Assembly (NCBI RefSeq): GCF_943846705.1
Contig: NZ_OX044366.1
Location: 3,534,001 to 3,598,000 of the forward strand
Length of the DNA: 64,000 nucleotides
Direction: 5' to 3'
From: an uncultured Pseudomonas sp.
GTDB taxonomy: Bacteria; Pseudomonadota; Gammaproteobacteria; Pseudomonadales; Pseudomonadaceae
Each line of letters opens with the position of its first letter. Position 1 is the stretch's first letter. The position numbers and the translations under genes were made by a program. This document shows positions 36,526-45,844 of this stretch, piece after piece. The notes beneath the pieces were generated by a model, which was not told where the DNA came from, did no database searches, and saw only the letters and a program-made list of their open reading frames with translations.

Positions 36526-36585
36526 GAACAATTGACAGCAGACCGGTCAATGCCATGCTGAAAGGAACGACAGATGGAGGCGGTT

Positions 36586-37301
36586 ATGTGCGGACGCTTC
36601 GTCCAGTACCAAGGCCAGGCGGACTACCTGGCAGAGTTGAACGCCGAGCGGGGCGTTATCAGCGGCTATGACAACGTACCCATTACCCGCTACAACGTTG
36701 CCCCAAGCACCAAAGTGCACATGCTCTATGGCGACAGCCGCGGAATCCACTTAGGCGCTGTCAAGTGGGGCTGGGCCCCGCACTGGGCCAAGCCAGTGCC
36801 TGTCTCCAGCGATCAATGCCCGCGTCGAGACCGTGGCTACAGGCAAGTATTTCAGATCGATTTGGCCGCACCGCGCACTGGTCATGGCCGATGGCTGGTA
36901 CGAATGGGTGAAAAACGAAGCAGATCCTAAGAAGAAGCTGCCCTACTTCATCAGGCTTAAAAGCGGTGCACCGATGTTCTTCGCTCACTGGGCCAGCACC
37001 CAAGCGATGACCATCAGGAAAGAGAAGACGACGGTTTAGTGATCATCACCTTAGTGATCATCACCCAGTCGAGTGCGGAGACATGCTAGCCCTCCATGAC
37101 CGGCAACCGGTGGTTCTGGCCCCGGATGCAGCCTGATCCTGGATCTGCCCAGATTTAACCTCCGCGAAGGCTGAAGAGCTGGCGCAAAAGCACGGACTGA
37201 GCGCGACTGCCTTCGAATGGCACTCCGTCAGCAAAGCCGTTGCCAATGTTAAGTACGACTCGCCTGAGCTAATTCAGCCTCTCGGTGACCTTGAGCAATA
37301 A
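36586..37301 (+). pseudogene. SRAP (HMCES/YedK-type) abasic-site protein, frameshifted
   Basis: The start is intact: Shine-Dalgarno GGAGG, then MCGRFVQYQG with the Cys2 that cross-links abasic sites in single-stranded DNA. Homology GAVKWGWAPHWAK breaks near 36795-36805 and resumes in another frame as NARVETVATGKYFRS and ADGWYEWVK. Further lesions are a 15-base duplication at 37036-37065, another frameshift near 37080 and an in-frame stop near 37133. The C-terminus (EWHSVSKAVANV) ends at a stop at 37299-37301. No single frame gives the full domain, so it is a pseudogene unless the sequence has errors. Confidence 0.82.
37036..37065. repeat. Perfect 15-base tandem duplication
   Basis: TTAGTGATCATCACC occurs twice back to back inside the SRAP pseudogene, repeating the codons for LVIIT in frame. 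It looks like a recent slippage or duplication event. Confidence 0.85.
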
Positions 37302-37319
37302 GCGAAGTGTTGCGCTGAG

Positions 37320-37430
37320 CTATTCAGAAAACTGGCGGATATCCAGCAGCACCCACACTTCATAACCTTTATTGCGCGCGGCTTTCTCAGCCTCCATCTG
37401 CGCTATCAGTGTGCTAATGGAACTGGAACG
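37320..37430 (-). pseudogene. Possible short protein remnant
   Basis: A minus-strand frame reads SISTLIAQMEAEKAARNKGY, then EVWVLLDIRQFSE and a stop. It has protein-like composition but no start, and a stop lies just upstream. I do not recognise the parent protein; it may be a gene tail left between the SRAP pseudogene and the response regulator. Confidence 0.25.
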
Positions 37431-37496
37431 TTAGAGGTAAGCGACAGCGCATACGCTTTTACACAGTCTGAACCCGACAATCAGGGGGGTCTGAAA

Positions 37497-38186
37497 CTAA
37501 AGACCATTCAGCTCCAGCTTATAGCCAACGCCATAAATTGAATGGATCAATTCCTGTCCTGGGGCAGCTTGCTCTAGCTTGCGCCGAAGGTTTTTTACGT
37601 GGCTGTCGACAGTCCGGTCGGTTACCACGCGGCGATCGTCGTACAGCCGATTCATCAACTGGTCACGCGAGAATACGCGTCCTGGGGAGCCGGCAAGATA
37701 ATCCAACAGGCGGAACTCCACCGGAGTCAGGTCAAGATCAGTTCCGGAAAAGCTCGCTCGGTAAGTCTCGCGATCTAACTGTAAGTGACTGGGTGCTTGT
37801 GCCGGACGGCGGCGAAGGATGGCACGCACGCGCGCCATCACTTCACGGGGACTAAACGGCTTGCAGATGTAATCGTCTGCCCCCAGGTCCAGCCCAAGCA
37901 GGCGATCCACTTCCTCCACTCGTGCAGTAATGAGCATGATCGGCACTTCGCTGAAGGTGCGCAGTTCACGGCAAATCTGCAGGCCATCCATTCCTGGCAG
38001 CATGATGTCGAGCAGGATCAATTCCGGCTCGGCAGCACGTACTGCCGGAACCACGGCGAGGCCATCATCGAGGCAATCCACGTGATGCCCGGCCACTTGC
38101 AGATAGTCGCGCAGTAGCGCGGCCAATTTGGGTTCGTCCTCTACCACCATGATGCGCGCAGGGCGCAACGCGTCATTCGTCAGCAT
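37497..38186 (-). CDS. OmpR-family response regulator, BaeR-like
   Basis: Receiver plus winged-helix regulator of 229 residues. The receiver shows VVEDEPKLAALL near 14-25, the phospho-acceptor Asp in LILLDIMLPGMDG near 55-67 and the Lys of ICKPFSPREV. The DNA-binding domain has LTPVEFRLLDYL and DSHVKNLRRKLE. Its ATG overlaps the kinase stop in TAATG. With the kinase and the divergent RND operon, it probably activates efflux in response to envelope stress, as BaeR does; the signal is not known. Confidence 0.88.
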   Translation of the reverse strand: MLTNDALRPARIMVVEDEPKLAALLRDYLQVAGHHVDCLDDGLAVVPAVRAAEPELILLDIMLPGMDGLQICRELRTFSEVPIMLITARVEEVDRLLGLDLGADDYICKPFSPREVMARVRAILRRRPAQAPSHLQLDRETYRASFSGTDLDLTPVEFRLLDYLAGSPGRVFSRDQLMNRLYDDRRVVTDRTVDSHVKNLRRKLEQAAPGQELIHSIYGVGYKLELNGL

Positions 38187-39571
38187 TAGACATGCTCCCG
38201 TGGCAAGCGCAGTTGCAGCAATAGCCCGCCCAGCGGAGACGGCTGTGCGTCGAGGCTGCCGCCGTGTGCTTCGGCTATGGTGCGGCAGATCGCCAGGCCC
38301 AGGCCGGAGCCACCACTGGCTCGCCGGCGCGACGCTTCACCACGGAAAAACCGCTCGAATAAGCGCGGTAAATCGGCCTCGGCAACCCCAGGCGCTGAGT
38401 CGAGCCAATCGAGCCTGACCTCTGCGGAGTCGCTGTATAAGTGAATGCATAGGCGTCCGCCGGACTCTGTATAGCGCAAGCTGTTCTCGAGCAAATTACT
38501 AAACAGCTGACGCAGGCGTCCGGCGTCTGCCAGCACCGATAGCGGTGTCGTCGGCAGCTGCAACTCCAGCGTCAGCCCTTTTTCCTGGCAGCGTTCAACA
38601 GCGCCAACCAGCGATTGCTGCAACACCTCCCGTATATCCAGGCTGCTTTTGCGATAGGACAGTGCGCCAACGTCAGCTAGGGACAGCTCATAGAGGTCGT
38701 CGACCAGCTTGTTTAATTGCGCGACCTCTTGCTGCAAAGAGTACAGAGAGTCGCCGTCCAGCTTGCGTACTCCATCTTCGAGCGCCTCCAGCTCGCCGCG
38801 CAACACCGCCAGAGGCGTACGCAGTTCGTGGGAAATATCCGCCATGAAGTCTCGGCGCATACGCTCGTTACGCTCCAGGGTATGGGCCAACTGATTGAAG
38901 TCGCGGGCCAATTGGCCAACCTCGTCAGCACTGGTCACTGTGACACGCTCAGCGTAAGCGCCACTGGCCAACCGATGAGTCGCAGCAGCTACTTGGCGGA
39001 CCGGGGCCAGTAGCCGCTGCGAGGCCCATCCGGCAATTAACGCGGCCAGTAACAGGGCCAGCGTGCCAACACCCAGACTGGCCAGCAGCTGCTGTTTGAG
39101 TAGGCGCGCGCCACCTGCTTCAGTGACGTTCTGGAACGGCGCCATGGCCAGCCAGCCCACCGTCTTACCCTGCACCACTATGGGTAGGCGCGGATCTTTA
39201 TCGCGCAACTCGACGAAGCCAATAACCTTCTGCTGATGTACGTCCAGCAGGGCAATGCGAAACACCGCGCCGGTCAAGTCAGAGACTGGCACCGTCCAAT
39301 TGGTCTTGTTCGGATCCAGCCTGCTCTGGGGGTGTATCAGCTCTAACCAGTTCTTGCGTCCATCGCGTAGTTCATCCCAGCTGCCGTGCTCGATGTAGTA
39401 ATCGCGCAGGTTCGGTAGCACGGTGCTCATGCGCTCTTCGGTCTGACCATTGATATAGCCGAGAAAGCCGCGCGCGAAACTCATCTTATCGGCGACGCCC
39501 ATCGCCAGAATAACCAGCAAGGAAGTACCCAATAAGGCGAGGAACAGTTTGCGTGACAAGCTGAGTTTCAT
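38186..39571 (-). CDS. Sensor histidine kinase, BaeS-like
   Basis: A membrane sensor kinase of 461 residues. Transmembrane helices near 8-27 and 155-175 enclose a periplasmic domain. HAMP follows, then the H box FMADISHELRTPLAVL near 240-255, the N box SNLLENSLRYTESGG, and G boxes with GGSGLGLAICRTIAEAHGG. It phosphorylates the adjacent regulator. The gene is divergent from the RND adaptor; 148 bases lie between them. Confidence 0.9.
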   Translation of the reverse strand: MKLSLSRKLFLALLGTSLLVILAMGVADKMSFARGFLGYINGQTEERMSTVLPNLRDYYIEHGSWDELRDGRKNWLELIHPQSRLDPNKTNWTVPVSDLTGAVFRIALLDVHQQKVIGFVELRDKDPRLPIVVQGKTVGWLAMAPFQNVTEAGGARLLKQQLLASLGVGTLALLLAALIAGWASQRLLAPVRQVAAATHRLASGAYAERVTVTSADEVGQLARDFNQLAHTLERNERMRRDFMADISHELRTPLAVLRGELEALEDGVRKLDGDSLYSLQQEVAQLNKLVDDLYELSLADVGALSYRKSSLDIREVLQQSLVGAVERCQEKGLTLELQLPTTPLSVLADAGRLRQLFSNLLENSLRYTESGGRLCIHLYSDSAEVRLDWLDSAPGVAEADLPRLFERFFRGEASRRRASGGSGLGLAICRTIAEAHGGSLDAQPSPLGGLLLQLRLPREHV

Positions 39572-39719
39572 GGCAGGCCCGAGTGCAGAAATATGTACGT
39601 ATTAAGGGCGAACGCCACGCAGGCTTCAACGTCAGGCGTGCAATCTCCATATTCCCTGCACATTTGCCCGGCAGGATGCACACCATAGAAAACCCGGCAC
39701 AACCGGTTGGAGAACGTCT

Positions 39720-40883
39720 ATGTCACGCATCAATTCCTGCACCTTGGCTACCTTGGCCGTCACCATCGGCCTGGTGTTAGCGGGCTGTTCACCCGAGCAA
39801 ACGCCGCCGCAGAAGCAGCAGGCCGAGGTTGCCGTCATCTCTATGGCACCTCAGGCACAAACCCTGACCAGCGAACTGCCAGGCCGGACCAAGGCCTGGA
39901 TGAGCGCGCAGATTCGCCCTCAGGTGAGCGGTATCGTTAAAGAGCGGTTATTCACCGAGGGCAGTGTGGTCAAGGCCGGAGAAGCGCTGTACAAGCTTGA
40001 TCCTGCGCCGTATCAAGCCACTTACGCCCAGTCCAAGGCCAGTGCAGCCGAAGCCAAGGCTACACTCTCATCCGCTCGATTGAAGGCCAGTCGCTACAGC
40101 GAATTGGTGAAGATTGATGCGATCAGTCGCCAGGACAATGAAGACGCGCAGGCCAGCCTGCAAAGTGCCGATGCGGCCTACCAAGCCGCACAAGCCAGTG
40201 TCGCCAGCGCACGCATTGATCTCAACTACACCACCATCACCTCGCCCATTGCCGGGCGCATTGAAGCCTCCAGCGTCACCGCTGGCGCACTGGTAACGGC
40301 CAGTCAGGACAGCGTGCTGACCACCGTGCAGCAGATCGATTCCCTGTATGTCGACATCACCCAGTCCAGCGCCGAAGTGCTGCGCCTCAAGCGTGAGCTA
40401 GCTGCTGGTACCCTTGTTGGCGCCGATAAGGACGGTGTAAAGATCGATCTGCTACTGGAGGATGGTAGCCAGTATGCCCATGCCGGCCGCCTGCAATTCA
40501 GCGGGGCCAGTGTCTCCGAGAGCACCGGGAGCGTAACCCTGCGTGCCGTGGTGCCAAACCCAGACAGTCTGTTGCTGCCAGGCATGTATGTGCGTGCGGT
40601 GTTGACTGAAGCCATTGACCCACACGCATTGCTGGTTCCACAACGCGCCGTCACGCGCAGCCACAGCGGCGCAACCAGCGTACTGGTGGTGGTCGATGGC
40701 AAGGTCGAGCAACGCCTGATTAGCATCGATCGTAACGTCGGCAATCAATGGTGGGTCACCGCAGGTTTGGCCGCTGGTGACGAGGTGATCGTCGAGGGCG
40801 GGCAGAAAGTAAAGATTGGCGACACGGTCAACAGCGTCGCTGCCAAACAATCAGGTAGCCCGGCTGCCGTGGCGAGTAACTGA
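39720..40883 (+). CDS. RND efflux periplasmic adaptor (MexA/AcrA family)
   Basis: A lipoprotein adaptor linking an inner-membrane pump to its outer-membrane channel. The signal peptide ends in lipobox LAGC (Cys at about 23). The barrel and lipoyl pieces IRPQVSGIVKERLFTEGS and VKAGEALYKLDPAPYQA are followed by a helical hairpin rich in Ala and Lys, then ITSPIAGRIEAS and the beta-barrel. The 387 residues are typical. The Shine-Dalgarno is GGAG. First gene of a three-gene efflux operon. Confidence 0.93.
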   Translation: MSRINSCTLATLAVTIGLVLAGCSPEQTPPQKQQAEVAVISMAPQAQTLTSELPGRTKAWMSAQIRPQVSGIVKERLFTEGSVVKAGEALYKLDPAPYQATYAQSKASAAEAKATLSSARLKASRYSELVKIDAISRQDNEDAQASLQSADAAYQAAQASVASARIDLNYTTITSPIAGRIEASSVTAGALVTASQDSVLTTVQQIDSLYVDITQSSAEVLRLKRELAAGTLVGADKDGVKIDLLLEDGSQYAHAGRLQFSGASVSESTGSVTLRAVVPNPDSLLLPGMYVRAVLTEAIDPHALLVPQRAVTRSHSGATSVLVVVDGKVEQRLISIDRNVGNQWWVTAGLAAGDEVIVEGGQKVKIGDTVNSVAAKQSGSPAAVASN

Positions 40884-40892
40884 GGGCTGAAC

Positions 40893-43800
40893 ATGGCACA
40901 TTTTTTTATCGACCGGCCGATCTTCGCGTGGGTCATCGCCATCGTCATTATGCTCGCCGGTGGCCTGTCCATCAGTCAGCTGCCGCTTGAGCAGTATCCG
41001 GATATCGCGCCGCCCAGCATCAATATTTCCGCCACCTACACGGGTGCTTCGGCCAAAACCATCGAGGACTCGGTCACCCAGGTGATTGAGCAGGAGATGA
41101 AGGGCATTGACGGCCTGGTGTACATGTCTGCGACGAGTAGTTCGGCCGGTAGCGCCAGTATTAGCCTCTCGTTTATTGCGGGTACAGACGCCGACGTTGC
41201 CCAGATGCAGGTGCAAAACAAACTGCAGCAAGCCGAGTCGCGCCTACCGCTGGCTGTGCAAAACCAAGGTATTACCGTGACCAAGGGCGGTAATGACTTT
41301 CTGATGATCATTTCCTTCACCTCGGATAATCCAACGATCAACAATATCGATATCAGCGACTTTCTTGATAGTCAGGTGCTTGACCAGCTGAGCCGTGTCG
41401 ACGGTGTGGGCGAAGTGTCGTTGCTCGGTTCGCCCTATGCGATGCGTATCTGGCTCGACCCCGCTAAAATGCAGCAGTTCTCCCTCATGCCAAGCGATAT
41501 CAGTAGCGCACTGCAAGCACAGAATACTGAAGTGTCTGCAGGCCAGTTGGGCGCGCTGCCTGCCGTCGCCGGACAGGAACTGAACGCCACCATTACGGCT
41601 CGCAGCAAGCTGCAATCGGTCGAGGAATTTCGTGACATAGTCCTCAAAACCGATAGCGACGGTTCGCTGGTGCTGCTCTCCGATGTGGCGCGGATCGAAC
41701 TCGGTGCAGAAAGTTACGATGTAGTCGCCTCATACAACGGCCAACCCTCGGCCGCATTGGGCATCAAACTGGGCACTGATGCTAATGCGCTGAACACCGG
41801 CGATGCGGTGAAAGCCAAGCTCAGCGAGCTGCTGCCTAATTTCCCCGCGGAAATGCAGTTGCACACGAGCACCCCCTACGACACCACCCCTTTCGTAAAG
41901 CTGTCTATCGAGGAAGTGGTCAAGGCGCTGTTCGAGGCCACTGCACTGGTTGTGGTGATCATGTACCTGTTCCTGCAGAACTGGCGCGCGACGCTCATCC
42001 CCGCCATTACCGTACCCATCGTACTGCTTGGCACATTCGGTGTATTGGCGGTGTTTGGTTACTCGATCAATACCCTGAGCATGTTCGCCATGGTCTTGGC
42101 GATCGGTCTGCTGGTGGATGACGCCATCGTCGTGGTGGAGAACGTCGAACGGGTCATGAGCGAAAAGGGTTTGTCTGCCCTAGAAGCCACACGCCAATCG
42201 ATGCGGGAAATCAGTGGTGCACTGATCGGTATCGCGCTGGTGCTCTCTGCTGTATTTATTCCGATGGCGTTTTTCAGTGGCTCCACTGGGATGATCTATC
42301 GGCAGTTTTCGGTGACTATCGTCAGCGCCATGTTGCTCTCCGTGCTGGTCGCCATGAGCCTCACCCCGGCACTCTGCGCCACGTTGCTTAAGCCAACGCA
42401 TGGCACGCCAGCGCGACGCGGCTTCTTCGCGTGGTTTAACCGCAACTTTGAACGCGGCGCTAATGGCTACCAGCGCAACGTAGCCAGTGTGCTGCGCCAC
42501 AAACCGAGGGCATTGGTGCTGTACGGGCTGATTCTGGCGGTGCTGGTGTTTGGCTATTCGCGTCTGCCCAGCTCGTTCCTGCCGAACGAGGACCAAGGGA
42601 TACTGATGGCCATGATCCAGCTACCAGTAGGGGCGACGGATCAACGCACCAAGGCTGCCGCTCAGCAATTGGTTGACTATATGCGGGCTCAACCAGAAGT
42701 CGATTCGATGGTCAGTATTACCGGTGCAGGTGTGGGGGGCAACGCGCAGAACTCCGGTCGAGCCTTTATCAAGCTGAAGGACTGGAGCCAGCGCCTAGGC
42801 ACTGAGCAAACCGCCGCCAGCCTGGCTCGGCGCGCCTCCATCGCACTGTCCGATCTGCGTGACGCCAGTATTTTTGTGATACTGCCGCCCGCCATTCGCG
42901 GCCTCGGCGACAGCTCAGGCTTTAGCCTACAACTCAAGGATGTCGGAGGTGTTGGCCATACTGCGCTGATCGATGCGCGCGACCAGTTCCTCGCCCTGGC
43001 AGCGCAAAGCACTAAGCTCGCTGGCGTGCGCACTACGGGCTTGGAAGATACCCCGGAGCTGCACGTCAGCATCGACGACCATAAAACCGGTGCCTATGGC
43101 CTGAGCACATCCGACATCAACAGCACCCTGGGCACGGCCTTGGGTGGCAGCTATATCAACGACTTCGTCTACAACGGCCGCGTAAAGAAAGTGTATGTGC
43201 AGGGCGATGCGTCTAGCCGCATGCAGTCCGATGACATCAATGCCTGGTACGTGCGCAACGACAACGGTGAAATGGTGCCGTTCAGTGCATTTACCCGCAG
43301 CGACTGGAGCTATGGCTCACCCTTGTTGCAGCGTTACAACGGCAGTTCTGCGGTGGCGCTGGTCGGTGATCCGGCAGGCGGAGTCAGCTCCGGCGAGGCC
43401 ATGGCCGAGGTGGAAAGCTTGATTGCTCAACTACCGAGCGGTATCGGTTATGAGTGGTCCGGGCAGTCTTATCAGGAACGCCTCTCCGGCTCGCAAGCGC
43501 CGTTGCTCTATGCCATATCCGTGCTGTTCGTTTTCCTCTGTTTGGCGGCTTTGTATGAGAGCTGGTCGGTGCCCTTTTCGGTGATGCTGGTCGTGCCGCT
43601 CGGGGTCATTGGTGCGGTATTCAGTACCTGGCTTACAGGTTTGACCAATGACGTGTATTTCCAGGTGGGCCTGTTGACCACTGTGGGCTTGGCGGCGAAA
43701 AACGCGATTCTTATTGTCGAGTTTGCCAAGCATCTACAGGAGCAGGGTCAGGATCTGATCAGCGCCACACTAGAGGCCTGTCGTCAGCGCCTGCGTCCCA

Positions 43801-44018
43801 TCTTGATGACGTCCTTGGCCTTTATGTTCGGCGTGTTGCCGTTGGCTCTGAGCAGAGGTGCGGGTGCCGGCGGGCGGCAATCTATCGGCACTGGTGTGCT
43901 CGGCGGCATGTTCACCGCCACCGTCTTGGGGATTTTCTTCGTGCCCTTGCTATTCGTTATGGTGCGCCGTCTGGCGAGCCGTGAACCGACCCCCTCTGTT
44001 GGCGGAGTTGAAGCATGA
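40893..44018 (+). CDS. RND multidrug efflux pump, inner-membrane transporter (HAE-1)
   Basis: A proton-driven drug exporter of 1041 residues, resembling MexB/AcrB. It opens with FFIDRPIFAWVIAIVIMLAG, has two large periplasmic loops, and twelve helices. The paired Asp of helix 4 needed for proton relay are seen in IGLLVDDAIVVVENVERVM. The C-terminal half has VGLAAKNAILIVEFA. It starts nine bases after the adaptor gene. Substrates cannot be read from the sequence. Confidence 0.95.
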   Translation: MAHFFIDRPIFAWVIAIVIMLAGGLSISQLPLEQYPDIAPPSINISATYTGASAKTIEDSVTQVIEQEMKGIDGLVYMSATSSSAGSASISLSFIAGTDADVAQMQVQNKLQQAESRLPLAVQNQGITVTKGGNDFLMIISFTSDNPTINNIDISDFLDSQVLDQLSRVDGVGEVSLLGSPYAMRIWLDPAKMQQFSLMPSDISSALQAQNTEVSAGQLGALPAVAGQELNATITARSKLQSVEEFRDIVLKTDSDGSLVLLSDVARIELGAESYDVVASYNGQPSAALGIKLGTDANALNTGDAVKAKLSELLPNFPAEMQLHTSTPYDTTPFVKLSIEEVVKALFEATALVVVIMYLFLQNWRATLIPAITVPIVLLGTFGVLAVFGYSINTLSMFAMVLAIGLLVDDAIVVVENVERVMSEKGLSALEATRQSMREISGALIGIALVLSAVFIPMAFFSGSTGMIYRQFSVTIVSAMLLSVLVAMSLTPALCATLLKPTHGTPARRGFFAWFNRNFERGANGYQRNVASVLRHKPRALVLYGLILAVLVFGYSRLPSSFLPNEDQGILMAMIQLPVGATDQRTKAAAQQLVDYMRAQPEVDSMVSITGAGVGGNAQNSGRAFIKLKDWSQRLGTEQTAASLARRASIALSDLRDASIFVILPPAIRGLGDSSGFSLQLKDVGGVGHTALIDARDQFLALAAQSTKLAGVRTTGLEDTPELHVSIDDHKTGAYGLSTSDINSTLGTALGGSYINDFVYNGRVKKVYVQGDASSRMQSDDINAWYVRNDNGEMVPFSAFTRSDWSYGSPLLQRYNGSSAVALVGDPAGGVSSGEAMAEVESLIAQLPSGIGYEWSGQSYQERLSGSQAPLLYAISVLFVFLCLAALYESWSVPFSVMLVVPLGVIGAVFSTWLTGLTNDVYFQVGLLTTVGLAAKNAILIVEFAKHLQEQGQDLISATLEACRQRLRPILMTSLAFMFGVLPLALSRGAGAGGRQSIGTGVLGGMFTATVLGIFFVPLLFVMVRRLASREPTPSVGGVEA

Positions 44019-45409
44019 TGAGTTTTCCGCGAATTCTGTTGATCTTGCCCGTATTGCTACTGGCAGGTTGCGTCAACTTGGCGCCTACCTATGAGCAACC
44101 ACTGGCGCCGGTGCCCAGCCAGTGGTCCAGCACCAGCACTGGTCAAGCCAGCGTCGAAATCAGCTGGCAGCAGTTCTTTCTCGACCCACAACTGAAAAAA
44201 GTGATCGAACGCGCCCTGGTCAACAACCGTGACCTACGTGTGGCGGCGCTGAACGTCGACAAAGCTCAGGCGCAGTACCGGATTCAGCGAGCTGAGCTAC
44301 TGCCAGCTGTGAGTGCCAGCGCAAGCGGCAGTCACAGCCGAACGCCATCCAGCCTCAGCAGCAGTGGCGTCGCCGGCACAAGCCACCAGTACAGCGTCGA
44401 GCTGGGCTTTAGCAGCTATGAGCTGGACCTGTTCAGCCGTGTGCGTAACCTCAGTGACGCAGCCTTGGAAGACTACCTGGCACTGGCGCAAACCCAGCGC
44501 AGCACCCAGATCAGCCTGGTCGCGGAGGTGGCTAATGCCTGGCTAACGGTTGCCGCGGATCGAGGTCTACTGCAGTTGGCCGAGGAAACCCTGAGCAGCC
44601 AACAGGCCAGCTATCAGCTGCAACAACGCAGCCATGAGCTGGGCAACACCTCAGGCTTGGCGCTGGCCCAAGCGCAGACGACGGTCGAAACGGCGCGTGG
44701 TGATGTGGCTAACTTTCGCAGCCAAGTGCAGGTGGATATCAATGCACTCAATCTGCTGGCCGGCGAAAGCCTGCCTGAGGCATTACTGCCAAAAGCGTTA
44801 GCCGATGACAGCGCACAACTGCTGAGTATTCCCAGTGGCTTGTCCTCCAATCTGCTGCTGCAACGCCCGGATGTGCTGGCCGCTGAGCACAGCTTGAAGG
44901 CTGCCAATTCTGATATCGGGGCTGCGCGTGCGGCGTTTTTCCCAAGCATCAGTCTCACGGCTATTGGGGGCACCAGTAGTACCGAACTCAGCTCGCTGTT
45001 CAAGGCCGGCAGTGGGGCTTGGAACTTCGCCCCGAGCATCAGCTTGCCAATTTTTAATGCCGGCAGTAACCGCGCCAATTTGGATGCCGCGAAAAGCGAG
45101 ACCGCGATCCAGATTGCCACCTACGAGAAGAGTATTCAGACCGCTTTCCAGGAAGTGGCCGATGCGTTGGCAGTTCGCAGTACTCTGGCTGAACGACTGG
45201 ATGCGCAGCAAGCGCTCACGGCGGCCACCGCCCAGAGCTACAAACTGGCCGATGCGCTTTACCGCAACGGCGCCAGCAGTTACCTGGATGCTCTCGACTC
45301 GCAGCGGGAGCTGTACACCGCACGACAAAACCTGATCGGCCTGCAACTCACCGAGCAAAGTAATCGCATCACCCTGTACAAGGTTCTAGGTGGCGGTGTT
45401 GGCGAGTAG
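44015..45409 (+). CDS. RND outer-membrane factor (OprM/NodT family lipoprotein)
   Basis: The trimeric exit channel of the efflux system, 464 residues. The signal peptide ends in LAGC (lipobox). Two OEP repeats are visible, with SYELDLFSRVRNLSDAALE near 129-147 and ISLPIFNAGSNRANLDAAK in the second. Its ATG overlaps the pump stop by four bases, so the three genes form one operon making a complete tripartite pump. Confidence 0.93.
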   Translation: MMSFPRILLILPVLLLAGCVNLAPTYEQPLAPVPSQWSSTSTGQASVEISWQQFFLDPQLKKVIERALVNNRDLRVAALNVDKAQAQYRIQRAELLPAVSASASGSHSRTPSSLSSSGVAGTSHQYSVELGFSSYELDLFSRVRNLSDAALEDYLALAQTQRSTQISLVAEVANAWLTVAADRGLLQLAEETLSSQQASYQLQQRSHELGNTSGLALAQAQTTVETARGDVANFRSQVQVDINALNLLAGESLPEALLPKALADDSAQLLSIPSGLSSNLLLQRPDVLAAEHSLKAANSDIGAARAAFFPSISLTAIGGTSSTELSSLFKAGSGAWNFAPSISLPIFNAGSNRANLDAAKSETAIQIATYEKSIQTAFQEVADALAVRSTLAERLDAQQALTAATAQSYKLADALYRNGASSYLDALDSQRELYTARQNLIGLQLTEQSNRITLYKVLGGGVGE

Positions 45410-45844
45410 CAGCCAACAATCACATGACCACACCACTACAGTGGTGAGGCACGTCAACTTGAGTGTATTCGGCGGTAGATGACTCAGTGAATACAGCCTT
45501 AAAGCTGCGTGCTCAAGGCTGTGGGACTAGGTCACGGCGTACCATTTAGTTTTGATGTCGCAGCCAGTGGCTGGATGTTTTTCAAAAGGTCGCCGTTGAG
45601 CGTGAACAAGCTTGGCCCTAAAGACACGATGGTCGGTCATCCTGAATGGCACCATTTTCAATGCCTCCACAATCCGTCGCACATCCTCCTCTTGCTCGGC
45701 GTCAACGAATTAAGCACTGCAGGCTTAACGGAATGACCATGGCTCGCCTAGATAAGGATAACCATGGCCTTCTCGCCCTAATGACTGAACTCGACGGCAT
45801 GCTCCCATCAGCGTCAAACAATGCAGCAGGCCGTGAGAAGTCAA
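45410..45844. other. Gene-free gap between the efflux operon and the BCCT gene
   Basis: About 435 bases between convergent genes. No intrinsic terminator with a clear U tract is visible. A 68-codon plus-strand frame at 45646-45852 lacks a start signal and homology I can name. It may be the left edge of the catabolic island. Confidence 0.35.
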
